NCBI RefSeq assembly: GCF_000517105.1
Contig: NZ_KI912149.1
Span: 1,575,946 to 1,639,945 of the forward strand
Source of the DNA: Fischerella sp. PCC 9605
Lineage (GTDB): Bacteria; Cyanobacteriota; Cyanobacteriia; Cyanobacteriales; Nostocaceae
DNA: 64,000 nucleotides
Direction: 5' to 3'
Positions 9,220-18,627 of the stretch are shown here, piece after piece. Position numbers and translations under genes: made by a program. The notes beneath the pieces were generated by a model. That model saw only the letters and a program-made list of their open reading frames with translations, was not told where the DNA came from and searched no databases. Positions within the stretch are counted from its first letter, which is position 1, and the number at the start of each line of letters is the position of its first letter.

Positions 9220-11052
9220 CTATTGACTATAAATAACAACACTTTCAGCATTCAGTATAAGTGTTGGCTGTGATTGCGTGCTAAGTGTCTCCGGTAACTG
9301 AGAACCTGCACCACCCCAGGTGGAATCGGCGGAATCGAGTAGTTTTTTCCAGTTTCCAGTCGGTATATTTGCTTTCATTTCCACAACTTCTTGACTAAAG
9401 TTGAGCCAGCACAATACTTGGCTATTTTCACACCACCGTTGCAGCTGTAAAACTTTCTCTGGTTCTACTACCGACGCTTCTAGGTTGTTACGATCCAAAT
9501 TAGCTAGCGCGGGAATTTCCCTTCGCAGTTGCAGTAATTTTTGGTAAAACAACCACAGCAGTCGGTTTTTGCCCTCATGACGCTTTTCCCAATTCAGGCG
9601 CGATCGCTCCATAGTTTCTACTGCTTGCGGATCTGGTGCTTCTTGACCATAAATCTCAAAAAACGCTGCAAATTCCGCTTTTCTGCCTTCCCGTACCCCC
9701 TTAATTAGGTCAGGGTCGCTATGGCTGACAAAGTAGAGAAAAGGAGCAGTCTCGCCGTACTCCTCACCCATGAACAATAAGGGAACATAAGGGGACAACA
9801 GAACAGCTGCCGCAGTTAATTTTAACCCGTCAAAGGAAATTAGGGAGCTAAGGCGATCGCCCAGCATTCGATTACCTACCTGGTCGTGATTTTGAGAACA
9901 CACGACAAATTGACTTGAAAGACAGTCACTTGCATCGCTACCGTGATAGCGGCGGCGATGGGGGGAATAGTCCCAAGCGTAGACAAAGCTGTGGCGATAA
10001 GCTTTTGCGAGTTGTTCTAGTGTGCCAAAATCTTTGTAGTATCCCTGTTGTTCTCCAGTCAGTACGGTATGCAAGGCATGGTGAAAATCATCACTCCATT
10101 GAGCGTCAATTCCATAACCTCCCACCTGCGGAGAACGGATAATCCGGGGGTCATTCAGATCGCTTTCAGCAATGAGGTAGCGCTTGTGTCCTTGTTGTTG
10201 CGAAAGTTGGGCGACTGCTTCAGCAATTTCTGCCAAAATATGCTTAGCGCCAAAATCATAAATAGCGTGAACGGCATCCAAACGCAAACCGTCGATGTGG
10301 AAAGTTTCTAGCCAATAGAGGGCATTCTGGACAAAGTAATTCCGCACCCCATCACTGTAAGGGCCGTCAAAATTAACTGCACTACCCCAAAGGGTTTTAT
10401 AATGGTCGGTGAAATAAGTACCAAACCCCCACAGATAATTTCCTTCTGGGCCGAGATGGTTGTAAACAACATCCAATATTACTGCCATACCTTGCTGGTG
10501 ACAGGCGTTGACTAATTGCTTCAAACCATTGACGCCACCATAGGAATTTTGCACCGCGTAGGGAAAAGTGCCGTCGTAACCCCAGTTGCGTTCTCCAGGA
10601 AACTGGGCAACGGGCATAATTTCAATCGCATTGACGCCTAACTCACGCAGTTCGGGCAACCGAGAAATTACCGCCTCAAATGTGCCTTCTGTAGTAAATG
10701 TCCCTACGTGTAACTCGTAGACAGCCATTTGTGCTAAGGGAATTCCCCGCCACTGGCGCTCGCTCCAGCTAAAGCTGCTGTGGTCAATTACTTGAGAAGG
10801 GCCGTGAACTCCTTTGGGCTGAGAGTGCGAGGCGGGATCGGCTCGGTCAGTTTGACCCTCAAGCTGGTAAAAATAGAGAGTGCCTGGGTCAATGTTGCTA
10901 ACGCTACCGTGCCAATAACCCCTGTCATCCTTCTGGAGAGGGATAATTTTTTCTTCGGGAGCAACTAGTTTAACAGTAACCTCTCCAACTAAAGGTGCCC
11001 AGAGAGTAAATTTGCAAGTGCGATCGCCTGAATATTGAGAACCGATATTCAT
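9220..11052 (-). CDS. treZ: Malto-oligosyltrehalose trehalohydrolase TreZ
   Basis: GH13 enzyme that releases free trehalose from the maltooligosyl trehalose made by TreY. It has an N-terminal beta-sandwich (CKFTLWAPLVGEVTVKLVAP, about 10-95), then the catalytic barrel. Visible conserved blocks are YELHVGTFTTEGTFEAVI, NAIEIMPVAQFPGERNWGYD, VVYNHLGPEGNYL, and the nucleophile block DGLRLDAVHAI. ENHDQ-type substrate contact is seen as CSQNHDQVGNRMLGDR. The 610-residue length is normal. It is encoded just upstream of treY in the same direction, so the pair forms the complete TreY-TreZ route. No trehalase gene is seen nearby. Confidence 0.95.
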   Translation of the reverse strand: MNIGSQYSGDRTCKFTLWAPLVGEVTVKLVAPEEKIIPLQKDDRGYWHGSVSNIDPGTLYFYQLEGQTDRADPASHSQPKGVHGPSQVIDHSSFSWSERQWRGIPLAQMAVYELHVGTFTTEGTFEAVISRLPELRELGVNAIEIMPVAQFPGERNWGYDGTFPYAVQNSYGGVNGLKQLVNACHQQGMAVILDVVYNHLGPEGNYLWGFGTYFTDHYKTLWGSAVNFDGPYSDGVRNYFVQNALYWLETFHIDGLRLDAVHAIYDFGAKHILAEIAEAVAQLSQQQGHKRYLIAESDLNDPRIIRSPQVGGYGIDAQWSDDFHHALHTVLTGEQQGYYKDFGTLEQLAKAYRHSFVYAWDYSPHRRRYHGSDASDCLSSQFVVCSQNHDQVGNRMLGDRLSSLISFDGLKLTAAAVLLSPYVPLLFMGEEYGETAPFLYFVSHSDPDLIKGVREGRKAEFAAFFEIYGQEAPDPQAVETMERSRLNWEKRHEGKNRLLWLFYQKLLQLRREIPALANLDRNNLEASVVEPEKVLQLQRWCENSQVLCWLNFSQEVVEMKANIPTGNWKKLLDSADSTWGGAGSQLPETLSTQSQPTLILNAESVVIYSQ

Positions 11053-11230
11053 ACAAATTGTTGGTAGTTGGTGGTTGGTAGTTAGTAGTTAGTAGTTGGT
11101 GGTTGGTGGTTAGTAGTTAGTAGTTGGTGGTTGGTAGTTGGTCGTTCCATAGACGCGCTTTACTCGGCTTCCCGCAGGGTACAACAAACAACAACCAACA
11201 ACCAACAAACAACAAACAACAAAAAACTAA
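11053..11230. repeat. Heptamer tandem-repeat array with inserted palindromic repeat between glgX and treZ
   Basis: The plus strand shows about 95 bases of TTGGTAG, TTGGTGG and TTAGTAG heptamers (11055-11143), then a short insertion containing AGACGCGC and CGGCTTCCCGCAGGGTA (about 11152-11178), then CAACAAA/CAACCAA heptamers (11180-11226). The two arrays are roughly complementary, so the inserted palindrome sits at the tip of a potential long hairpin. It lies between two genes of the same operon direction. Confidence 0.8.
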
Positions 11231-13381
11231 CTAATCATCATCGTCATGAGAAACTCTGCCTATACGTTGCAGGACAACAAGCGATCGCGCTTCTACTTGT
11301 ACGGGTTTGTCATTGATGTAGCGTTTGCCGCGTTGGACAAAGCGGGGTTTGGTAGTATCAATAATGGTGAGCCATTCCCAGTCCTGTAGCCTTTCGGGGA
11401 TATGGAATTCCAGCATTTCGTAATGAGCGTTGAACAATAACAAGAAGCTTTCATCGATAATGCGCTCACCTCGGGGCCCCGGTGAAGCTATTTCCTCACC
11501 ATTCAGGAAAATGGCGATCGCTTTGGTAAAGCCAACGTTCCACTGTTCTTCTGTCATTTCGCCGCCGTCGGGGTTAAACCAAAGGATGTCATGTACGCCG
11601 GAACCGTGGATGGCTCGACCTTGGAACCATTTGCGTCTGCGGAATACCGGATGTCTGCGGCGCAAATCAATTAATTGGCGGGTAAAGTCCAAAAGCGCTT
11701 CATTTTCTTCTTGTAAGTCCCAGTCGAGCCAAGAAACTTCGTTATCTTGACAGTAAGGGTTGTTGTTTCCGCGTTGCGATCGCCCCATTTCGTCTCCCAT
11801 CACCAGCATGGGAACTCCTTGAGACAACATCAGTGTTGTCATAAAGTTCCGCAGTTGCTGTCTACGCAGACGCAGCACTTTCGGGTCATCGGTGTCGCCT
11901 TCTACACCACAATTCCAAGAACGGTTGTGGCTTTCCCCGTCTCGGTTGTCTTCGCCATTAGCTTCGTTATGCTTTTCGTTGTAGCTGACTAGATCGTAGA
12001 GAGTGAAACCATCGTGGGCAGTAATAAAGTTGATGCTGGCACTAGGATTGCGTCCGTTAAACTGATACAAATCAGAACTACCTGTAAATCGATAGGCAAA
12101 GTCTGCTAAACGACTATCTTCTCCGCGCCAGAAATCTCGAACCGTATCCCGATACTTACCATTCCACTCCGACCACAACAGGGGAAATTCACCCACTTGG
12201 TAGCCCCCTTCACCTACATCCCAGGGTTCCGCTATTAATTTCACATCTGCTAGAACTGGATCTTGGTGAATAATATCAAAAAATGCTGCCAGGCGGTCAA
12301 CTGCGTATAGTTCCCGTGCCAATGCCGACGCCAAGTCAAAACGGAAACCGTCAACGTGACATTCCAACACCCAATAGCGCAAACTATCCATAATTAATTT
12401 CAGCACTTGGGGATTCCGCATATTCAGGGAATTACCGCAGCCTGTAAAGTCCATGTAATAACGACAATTTCCATCTACGAGGCGGTAGTAAGAAGCATTG
12501 TCAATCCCTCGCAGTGATAAGGTCGGCCCCATGTGATTGCCTTCACCCGTGTGGTTGTAGACCACATCCAGGATCACCTCAATTCCAGCTTGGTGCAGCG
12601 ACTTCACCATTTGCTTAAATTCTCTCACTTGCTGCCCTTGGGAACCGCTAGCACTGTAGCCGGAGTAAGGAGCGAAGTAATTAATGGAGTCATAGCCCCA
12701 GTAATTTTTTAAACCCTTGTCTACTAAATGTCCTGGATATGCCAGATAATGATGGATTGGCATCAGTTCTACCGCCGTCACACCTAAAGCTTGGAGGTGG
12801 GAAATAGCTGCTGGGTGAGCGAGTCCGGCGTAGGTTCCCCGTAGCTTTGGGGGAATCTCTGAGTGTAACCTAGTAAAGCCCTTCACATGGGTTTCATAAA
12901 TGACCGTTTCATGCCAAGGAATTTGCAGTAGTTCGTCTCCTTCCCAGTCAAAAGTCTGATCTACAACGACTGCTTTTGCTACTAAGTAGGCGTCATCTAA
13001 TTCAGAAAATCCCAAATCTTCATTCGGATCGCCCCAACGATAACCGAATATTTCTTCACCAAAGCGAACATCACCATCAATTGCTTTAGCATAAGGGTCA
13101 ATCAGCAATTTGTTGGGGTTGAAGCGATGTCCTTCTTGGGGAGCAAAAAGACCGTGTACCCTAAATCCGTAACGCTGACCGGGTCCGATCGCCGGGACAT
13201 AACCATGCCAAGTGAAGTTAGTTACTTCTTTGAGTTCCAGTCGGGTTTCTCGCCCTTTTTGGTCGAACAAGCACAACTCAACTTTCGTAGCATGTTCTGA
13301 GAACAGAGCGAAGTTAGTACCCTTGCCATCCCAGTTTGCTCCTAAAGGATATGGTCTACCAGGCCAGAGTGAGAGGTACAT
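11231..13381 (-). CDS. glgX: Glycogen debranching enzyme GlgX (TreX type)
   Basis: GH13 isoamylase-type enzyme that hydrolyses alpha-1,6 branches of glycogen, giving linear maltodextrins. It starts with a CBM48-like region (PGRPYPLGANWDGKGTNFAL). Catalytic blocks are VIYETHVKGFTRLHSEIP, DVVYNHTGEGN, the nucleophile in VDGFRFDLASALARE, the acid/base in LIAEPWDVG, and FITAHDGFTLYDLVSYN. The 716-residue length is usual. GAGCT/AGGAGC lies just before the ATG. Located directly upstream of treZ-treY, it fits the TreX role of supplying unbranched substrate for trehalose synthesis, though GlgX in glycogen turnover is equally possible. Confidence 0.95.
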   Translation of the reverse strand: MYLSLWPGRPYPLGANWDGKGTNFALFSEHATKVELCLFDQKGRETRLELKEVTNFTWHGYVPAIGPGQRYGFRVHGLFAPQEGHRFNPNKLLIDPYAKAIDGDVRFGEEIFGYRWGDPNEDLGFSELDDAYLVAKAVVVDQTFDWEGDELLQIPWHETVIYETHVKGFTRLHSEIPPKLRGTYAGLAHPAAISHLQALGVTAVELMPIHHYLAYPGHLVDKGLKNYWGYDSINYFAPYSGYSASGSQGQQVREFKQMVKSLHQAGIEVILDVVYNHTGEGNHMGPTLSLRGIDNASYYRLVDGNCRYYMDFTGCGNSLNMRNPQVLKLIMDSLRYWVLECHVDGFRFDLASALARELYAVDRLAAFFDIIHQDPVLADVKLIAEPWDVGEGGYQVGEFPLLWSEWNGKYRDTVRDFWRGEDSRLADFAYRFTGSSDLYQFNGRNPSASINFITAHDGFTLYDLVSYNEKHNEANGEDNRDGESHNRSWNCGVEGDTDDPKVLRLRRQQLRNFMTTLMLSQGVPMLVMGDEMGRSQRGNNNPYCQDNEVSWLDWDLQEENEALLDFTRQLIDLRRRHPVFRRRKWFQGRAIHGSGVHDILWFNPDGGEMTEEQWNVGFTKAIAIFLNGEEIASPGPRGERIIDESFLLLFNAHYEMLEFHIPERLQDWEWLTIIDTTKPRFVQRGKRYINDKPVQVEARSLVVLQRIGRVSHDDDD

Positions 13382-13753
13382 ACAATCAAGCTCCTGTTAC
13401 AGGTTTTTAAGGCAGGATCGTTATGCCAATATGCATTGAATTTGCAGACTTTCTCGTCGAGGCAATCCTCGCATCTAAGTGAGGATTGCAGCTATTGACT
13501 ATTGACTGAAGAAAATATTACCAACCACAACACGTATTAGCTTCTCGCGGTATTTCAAATCCTATGCTAAAGGCTAAGTTTTGTAACTCAACCAGTAGAA
13601 GGAATTTTTACCTATTCGTTTTATTTTATATTATGGCGAACTCTACCATTTGGGTAAGTTTGTCAATTGGCGATCGCATAAGTAATACTAATTCGCTTTA
13701 ACTCGTCTACAAATGATGACGCAAAGACATTATTTAAAGAGGCAGTCAAAACG
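13382..13753. other. Intergenic region with a stem-loop and a dispersed 30-base repeat
   Basis: The 372-base spacer between glgX and the methyltransferase holds a perfect 9-base stem, GCAATCCTC (13462-13470) with GAGGATTGC (13481-13489). Immediately before it, 13433-13462 is a 30-base sequence that recurs with four mismatches at 37108-37137. An HIP1-like GGCGATCGC lies at 13670. Both flanking genes are read outward from here, so promoters are expected, but none is clear enough to place. Confidence 0.6.
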
Positions 13754-14356
13754 ATGCACAATAATCAGCAACAACAGCAGCATTTGGGTATTGTAGACAG
13801 TCTTCTGATGCAAATGTTTGGACGACCCAAGGGCATACTGGGTCGATTAGGAGGTTTCATTTTAGCCCGCACAAAACGTGATTTTACTCAATGGGTGATT
13901 CATCTCCTCGAAGTTCAGCCGGATGACAAAGTGATAGAAGTTGGATTTGGGCCCGGAGTGGCCATTCAGATTCTGGCAGATGCAGTGTCAACCGGGTATG
14001 TGGCAGGTGTTGACTATTCAGAGGAAATGGTTGAACAAGCCAGAGTGCGGAATGCGAAAGCGATCGAGACAGGCTTAGTCCAACTTCAGTATGGCTCGGT
14101 GGAAGCACTGCCATTTGCAGATGACACCTTCGATAAAGCCTTGGCGATCAACTCCATGCAAGTTTGGTCAGATGCGATCGCTGGACTGCGAGAAATGCGG
14201 CGAGTGATGAAGGTTGGCGGCAAGATTGCGCTTGGGTTTACTCCTTATTCCGGGCAACCGAGTACTGGATTGACCGAAATGCTTACGGCTGCTGGCTTTA
14301 CTGAGGCACGCTTGGTAGAGACAGATCGGGGTTTCTGCGTACTAGCGATCAAATGA
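13754..14356 (+). CDS. Class I SAM-dependent methyltransferase (UbiE/Methyltransf_11 type)
   Basis: Small soluble methyltransferase of 200 residues. SAM-binding motif I is VIEVGFGPGVAIQILAD (about 60-76), motif II the acidic end of VAGVDYSEEMVEQA, and motif IV VEALPFADDTFDKALAINSM. It resembles plant-type and UbiE-like methyltransferases acting on small molecules, but the substrate cannot be inferred. The N-terminus is glutamine-rich and then hydrophobic (LGRLGGFILART). It lies inside the alpha-glucan block in the opposite direction to glgX, with no evident functional tie. Confidence 0.85.
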   Translation: MHNNQQQQQHLGIVDSLLMQMFGRPKGILGRLGGFILARTKRDFTQWVIHLLEVQPDDKVIEVGFGPGVAIQILADAVSTGYVAGVDYSEEMVEQARVRNAKAIETGLVQLQYGSVEALPFADDTFDKALAINSMQVWSDAIAGLREMRRVMKVGGKIALGFTPYSGQPSTGLTEMLTAAGFTEARLVETDRGFCVLAIK

Positions 14357-14412
14357 TCGGCTGATATGCGATCGCCACCCCTAAATCACTCCAAATCGTT
14401 ACAAACATTCCT

Positions 14413-14949
14413 TTACTTAACTGGGTTGATTTCCTCTTCTGACAACCCTAACGCGAGCATATCCTCAGCTCTAAAAGCTACATCGTTTTTCAAAAAGAAC
14501 TCATCAAGCTGCGGCGGTTCACACTTAGTACCCGAAAGCATAGCATGTACCTGACCGCGATGATGAATCTGATGCACAAACAAATGTGTCAACACGCGAC
14601 CAACTTGATCAACTTGACGCACGCCACCACCGCGATCCAACACAACCTCATTTGTGAGATAGGTATCGCTGAGGGCGTCGCAATAATTAATTAACCGCGT
14701 ATCGGCTGCTTTTTGCGCGCTTTTTAACTCAGCAATAGTTACACAAGGAATTTGATTTTCAAACACAGATGGCCCGCGTCCTCCTGCTTCCAAGGCATCC
14801 AGATAATACCAATCAACAACGAGGATATGATTAAGCGTGAGTTGAATCGAGGGGAAAAAACTTGTGCGTTCGGCTTCAAATTCTTGTTGGGTGAGTCCTG
14901 CACATGCATTCAACAAACGATAATTTGACCAAGTGTTGTTCCGTGCCAT
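14413..14949 (-). CDS. DinB family protein
   Basis: Four-helix-bundle protein of the DinB/YfiT superfamily. Family members bind a metal through three histidines, and some are thiol-dependent S-transferases or damage-inducible. The likely ligands are in LNHILVVDWYYLDAL and in the HQIHHRGQVHAML block, which fits the family HxxxH pattern. I take ATG at 14949 (MARNNTWSNYRLL), since family members begin with an M-x-x-x-x-W-x-N-x-R/L pattern; an ATG at 14979 would add ten residues (MPSLTTFFCC). It is convergent with the preceding methyltransferase. Substrate unknown. Confidence 0.85.
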   Translation of the reverse strand: MARNNTWSNYRLLNACAGLTQQEFEAERTSFFPSIQLTLNHILVVDWYYLDALEAGGRGPSVFENQIPCVTIAELKSAQKAADTRLINYCDALSDTYLTNEVVLDRGGGVRQVDQVGRVLTHLFVHQIHHRGQVHAMLSGTKCEPPQLDEFFLKNDVAFRAEDMLALGLSEEEINPVK

Positions 14950-15042
14950 GCAACAGAAGAAAGTTGTCAGGGAAGGCATTAGTATCTTGTCACAGCTTTG
15001 AGCGATCGCAATATTATCTTCCGAGTCTGTGTCTATATTCCT

Positions 15043-15109
15043 CTTTGTGTCTTAGTGTCTTGGTGGTTCAAAAATATTTTTTTCACCACTAAGGCACTAA
15101 GACACCAAG
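15043..15109. terminator. Large imperfect hairpin downstream of treS
   Basis: GTGTCTTAGTGTCTTGGTGG (15049-15068) pairs with CCACTAAGGCACTAAGACAC (15086-15105) around an AT-rich loop with runs of A and T. It lies 34 bases past the treS stop. It belongs to a dispersed repeat: a close relative sits at 58643-58705 and a broken copy near 31728-31995. Termination is inferred from position and fold. Confidence 0.55.
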
Positions 15110-15142
15110 TAGAATCGTGTGTTTTGACTTAGACCGACCTAG

Positions 15143-18100
15143 TTATTTAGAGTTTTGCAACAGTTCTAAAATCCGTTGCAGGGGAACTTCTACCCAAGTC
15201 GGACGGTTTCTGAGTTCGTAGTCCAACTCCAGAATTACTTTCTCTAACAAAAAGGCATCGACAAGTACTCGTAACTCTGAAGGATGCTTGGGTACAAAGG
15301 CTGCATGGTCAGATGTTGCCAAGTAGGATTTCAAAAAGGCAACACTAGACCAACAGAAGAAAAACTGTTGCCAATGCTCTACCAACGGTAAATCATCTGG
15401 GCGGAGTATACCGCTTTCTTTTTCGTTACGCAAGGCAACGCGGCTGGCATAGTACAATGATTCCAGCATTGAGGCAACATCGCGTAGGGGCGATCGCTTC
15501 ATGCGGCGTTCGCTCAAGGGGCGATCTGAGTTACCTTCAAAGTCAATGATGATGAAATCTTTACCCGTGTACAACACTTCATCTAGGGAATACTTGCCAT
15601 GACAGCGAGTCCGCATGGCGGTGATTTTGTGATTCAAAATCTCCTGAAAGCGCCCCAAGATCCACTCTCGCTGGTTGAGTACCATTTTTGCTAAGGGCTG
15701 TACATCAGTGGGCAGTTGCACCAAGAGTTTGTTCAAAAGTATCAATGTCTGCCCCGCTTGGTTCCGCATATTTTGGTAGATTGAGCGCTGGTAGAAGGAA
15801 GAAAACGGTTCGGGTGCAAAATCCACATCTTCGATGTCAGATGCCAGCGCTATATGCAATTCGGCAGTACGTAGCCCCAACAATTCAGCAGAACGGAGAT
15901 AATTTCCCATGAATTCTTGGGCCATTTCGGGAATGGGAACTTCTAGTGCTGCTTGCAACAAGGAAGGGGGTAGTTCAATATCAGTGATATCTACGTATTT
16001 GGGCAGTACTAGTTCAAAGAAGTCGCGCAAGCTGTCGAGGGTATAAGACCAAGCATCGCGAATGTCAGGTATGTATTTTCGCAAGATTCCCAGTGTCATC
16101 GGTTCAGCCCCTTTGCGATGATACTCCAGCGCACCTGCGACGGGGGCCAGATGTTCTGGGTGGGGTATGCCTTTGGTAGCTGAAATCTTGGTGAGAAAAC
16201 GACCAATTTCTAAATCGGGGTTGATGCCTGTCTCGACTTTGCGGAAGATTTTGCAGAACAGGCGATCGCCATAAATTATGCCTGTATTAGTATGTTCTCC
16301 CTTGAGTAGATGTGGCTCTAGGAAAACACTAGTAATACTCTCACTAATATTACTTAGTGTTTCTGGGTAATCTTCTGTGGTTGTCGCTACCAGTTTGCCC
16401 AGCATACCCTCGTAGCATTGATGATGGGTGATTGCATGCAAAGGGATACTGAGAAAGTCTTTGTGTCCGAAAGCATCAAATAGCACACCTACTTCTTTCT
16501 TACCCTGCACGTAAATCTGAGCTACTACCTGTTCGATATTAGTGCTGAAGCGATCGCTACCAACACCATCAGCTTCGTAAGCAAGTGTGAGAACGTAGGT
16601 TTGCGGATCGCCTTCTGTATAGTCCACCTGCACTAGAACAATATATGCCTCGACGTCTTTGTAGCAGAGGGGAATTGCCTCGATAATATGGGTAGATTGA
16701 ATTATCCGTAATTTACCGTCAAACCAAGTACAACTACACAAAAAGTTTGGCAGCATCGCTTCCAGTGTTCTCTTGGCCTCGCCTTTGGCAAATATATTCT
16801 GCCACTTGTCACCCACGACCAGCTTGGGTATCTGGTTGGGATTGCGAATCGGGCAGGTAAAGCTGGGTTGCATTTGCAGGGTAAACCAGTAAAATGCATG
16901 TGGCCCAAGACTGAGGAAGTAAGGAGACTCGCCAATGGCAGGGAAGGCGCTGCGACCAAAAATTTCTACGGGAACCATGCCATTGAATGCAGACAGATCC
17001 AGTTCCACTGTCTGTACAAACCGCGACAGATTCGCCACAATCAAAATGTGTTCATCGTTGTAGTTGCGGGTGAAGGCAAGGACTTTGCGGTTTTCTGGAT
17101 ACAGAAACTCAAACGTACCGCGACCAAAAGCTTGATAACGTCCTCTGGTGGCAATTAGACGTTTTGTCCACCACCACAGAGAATTCGAGTTTGCCCGCTG
17201 TGCTTCGACGTTGATTGCTTCGTAGTGGTATTCTGGGTCTACAATCAAGGGAGCATAAAGCCTTTGGGGATTGGCACTGCTGAAACCTCCGTTTCTGTCA
17301 GGACTCCACTGCATCGGCGTGCGTACACCATTGCGATCGCCCAAATAGATATTGTCTCCCATGCCAATTTCATCACCGTAATACAATACGGGTGTTCCTG
17401 GCAGAGACATCAGCAAAGCATTCATCAACTCGATCCGCCGGCGGTTATTTCCCATCAAGGGTGCGAGACGGCGACGGATACCCAAGTTGATCCTTGCTTG
17501 CGGGTCTTGGGCGTAGACTTTGTACATATAATCTCGGTCTTCGTCGCTGACCATTTCCAAGGTCAGTTCATCATGGTTTCGCAAAAATAACGCCCACTGG
17601 CAATTATCGGGAATATGTGGTGTCTGTTGTAAAATATCAATGATTGGGAAGCTATCCTCCATATGCAGCGCCATATACAAACGCGGCATCAAGGGAAAGT
17701 GAAAATCCATGTGGCACTCATCCCCTTCCCCGTAATACTGCACCGCATCTTCAGGCCACTGGTTGGCTTCTGCTAGTAACATCCGGTTGGGAAACTTGTC
17801 ATCGATGTGCAGGCGCAATTTCTTTAAAAACGCGTGGGTTTGGGGCAGGTTCTCACAATTAGTTCCCTCGCGTTCATAAAGATAAGGCACTGCATCCAAG
17901 CGTAGCCCATCCACACCCATTTCCAACCAGAAATCAACCACGTCAAATAACGCCTGCTGTACTACTGGGTTCTCGAAGTTCAAATCGGGTTGGTGAGAAT
18001 AAAAGCGATGCCAATAGTATGCCTTGGCTACAGGGTCCCATGCCCAGTTGGAAGTTTCAAAATCCTTGAAGATGATCCGCGCTTCCTGATATTTCTCAGG

Positions 18101-18517
18101 AGTGTCACTCCAAACGTAAAAATCTCTCTCAGGACTTCCCGCTGGCGATCGCCGCGCCCGCTGAAACCAGGGGTGCTGGTCAGAGGTATGATTGACAATC
18201 AATTCAATGATGACGCGAATACCCCGTTGATGGGCGGCTGTTAAAAAAGCCTTAAAGTCCTCCAGATTACCGTAGATTGGGTTGACACTGGTGTAGTCGG
18301 CAATGTCATAGCCGTCATCGCGTAATGGTGAAGGGAAAAAGGGCAGTACCCAAACTGCCGTGACTCCCAAATCTTGGAGATAATCTAACTTCTGTGTTAG
18401 CCCGCAAAAATCGCCAATGCCATCGCTATCGCTGTCGGCAAAGGCTCTTACAGGCACTTCATAAATTACAGCATCTTTGAACCAAAGCGGATCGTCCTTC
18501 AATGTCGGATTTTGCAT
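15143..18517 (-). CDS. treS: Trehalose synthase / maltokinase fusion (TreS-Pep2)
   Basis: Bifunctional protein of 1124 residues. The N-terminal half (about 10-550) is a GH13 trehalose synthase that interconverts maltose and trehalose: AVIYEVPVRAFADSDSDGIGD at the start, NHTSDQHPWFQ, nucleophile block DGLRLDAVPYLYEREG, LLAEANQWPED with the acid/base, and FLRNHDELTLEM. The C-terminal half (about 620-1120) is a maltokinase that makes maltose 1-phosphate, with kinase-like CHGKYSLDEVLYTG and the metal-binding IIIDFEGN. TreS-Pep2 fusions are common in bacteria and normally feed GlgE; no glgE is in this window. It is divergent from malQ over a 110-base shared promoter region. Confidence 0.95.
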   Translation of the reverse strand: MQNPTLKDDPLWFKDAVIYEVPVRAFADSDSDGIGDFCGLTQKLDYLQDLGVTAVWVLPFFPSPLRDDGYDIADYTSVNPIYGNLEDFKAFLTAAHQRGIRVIIELIVNHTSDQHPWFQRARRSPAGSPERDFYVWSDTPEKYQEARIIFKDFETSNWAWDPVAKAYYWHRFYSHQPDLNFENPVVQQALFDVVDFWLEMGVDGLRLDAVPYLYEREGTNCENLPQTHAFLKKLRLHIDDKFPNRMLLAEANQWPEDAVQYYGEGDECHMDFHFPLMPRLYMALHMEDSFPIIDILQQTPHIPDNCQWALFLRNHDELTLEMVSDEDRDYMYKVYAQDPQARINLGIRRRLAPLMGNNRRRIELMNALLMSLPGTPVLYYGDEIGMGDNIYLGDRNGVRTPMQWSPDRNGGFSSANPQRLYAPLIVDPEYHYEAINVEAQRANSNSLWWWTKRLIATRGRYQAFGRGTFEFLYPENRKVLAFTRNYNDEHILIVANLSRFVQTVELDLSAFNGMVPVEIFGRSAFPAIGESPYFLSLGPHAFYWFTLQMQPSFTCPIRNPNQIPKLVVGDKWQNIFAKGEAKRTLEAMLPNFLCSCTWFDGKLRIIQSTHIIEAIPLCYKDVEAYIVLVQVDYTEGDPQTYVLTLAYEADGVGSDRFSTNIEQVVAQIYVQGKKEVGVLFDAFGHKDFLSIPLHAITHHQCYEGMLGKLVATTTEDYPETLSNISESITSVFLEPHLLKGEHTNTGIIYGDRLFCKIFRKVETGINPDLEIGRFLTKISATKGIPHPEHLAPVAGALEYHRKGAEPMTLGILRKYIPDIRDAWSYTLDSLRDFFELVLPKYVDITDIELPPSLLQAALEVPIPEMAQEFMGNYLRSAELLGLRTAELHIALASDIEDVDFAPEPFSSFYQRSIYQNMRNQAGQTLILLNKLLVQLPTDVQPLAKMVLNQREWILGRFQEILNHKITAMRTRCHGKYSLDEVLYTGKDFIIIDFEGNSDRPLSERRMKRSPLRDVASMLESLYYASRVALRNEKESGILRPDDLPLVEHWQQFFFCWSSVAFLKSYLATSDHAAFVPKHPSELRVLVDAFLLEKVILELDYELRNRPTWVEVPLQRILELLQNSK

Positions 18518-18627
18518 GTTTTATACAACCTACTGGCATAAGTTATTGTACTAAGGGGGCTCGCTGCCGTGTTTGAATTTTTTGACCTTTTCGTATTCCC
18601 TGATACCGATTTTCTTAGGATATTGTG

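Noticed and set aside
11053-11230. Possible CRISPR array
   Set aside because: The repeats are 7 bases, tandem without unique spacers, and no cas gene is present.
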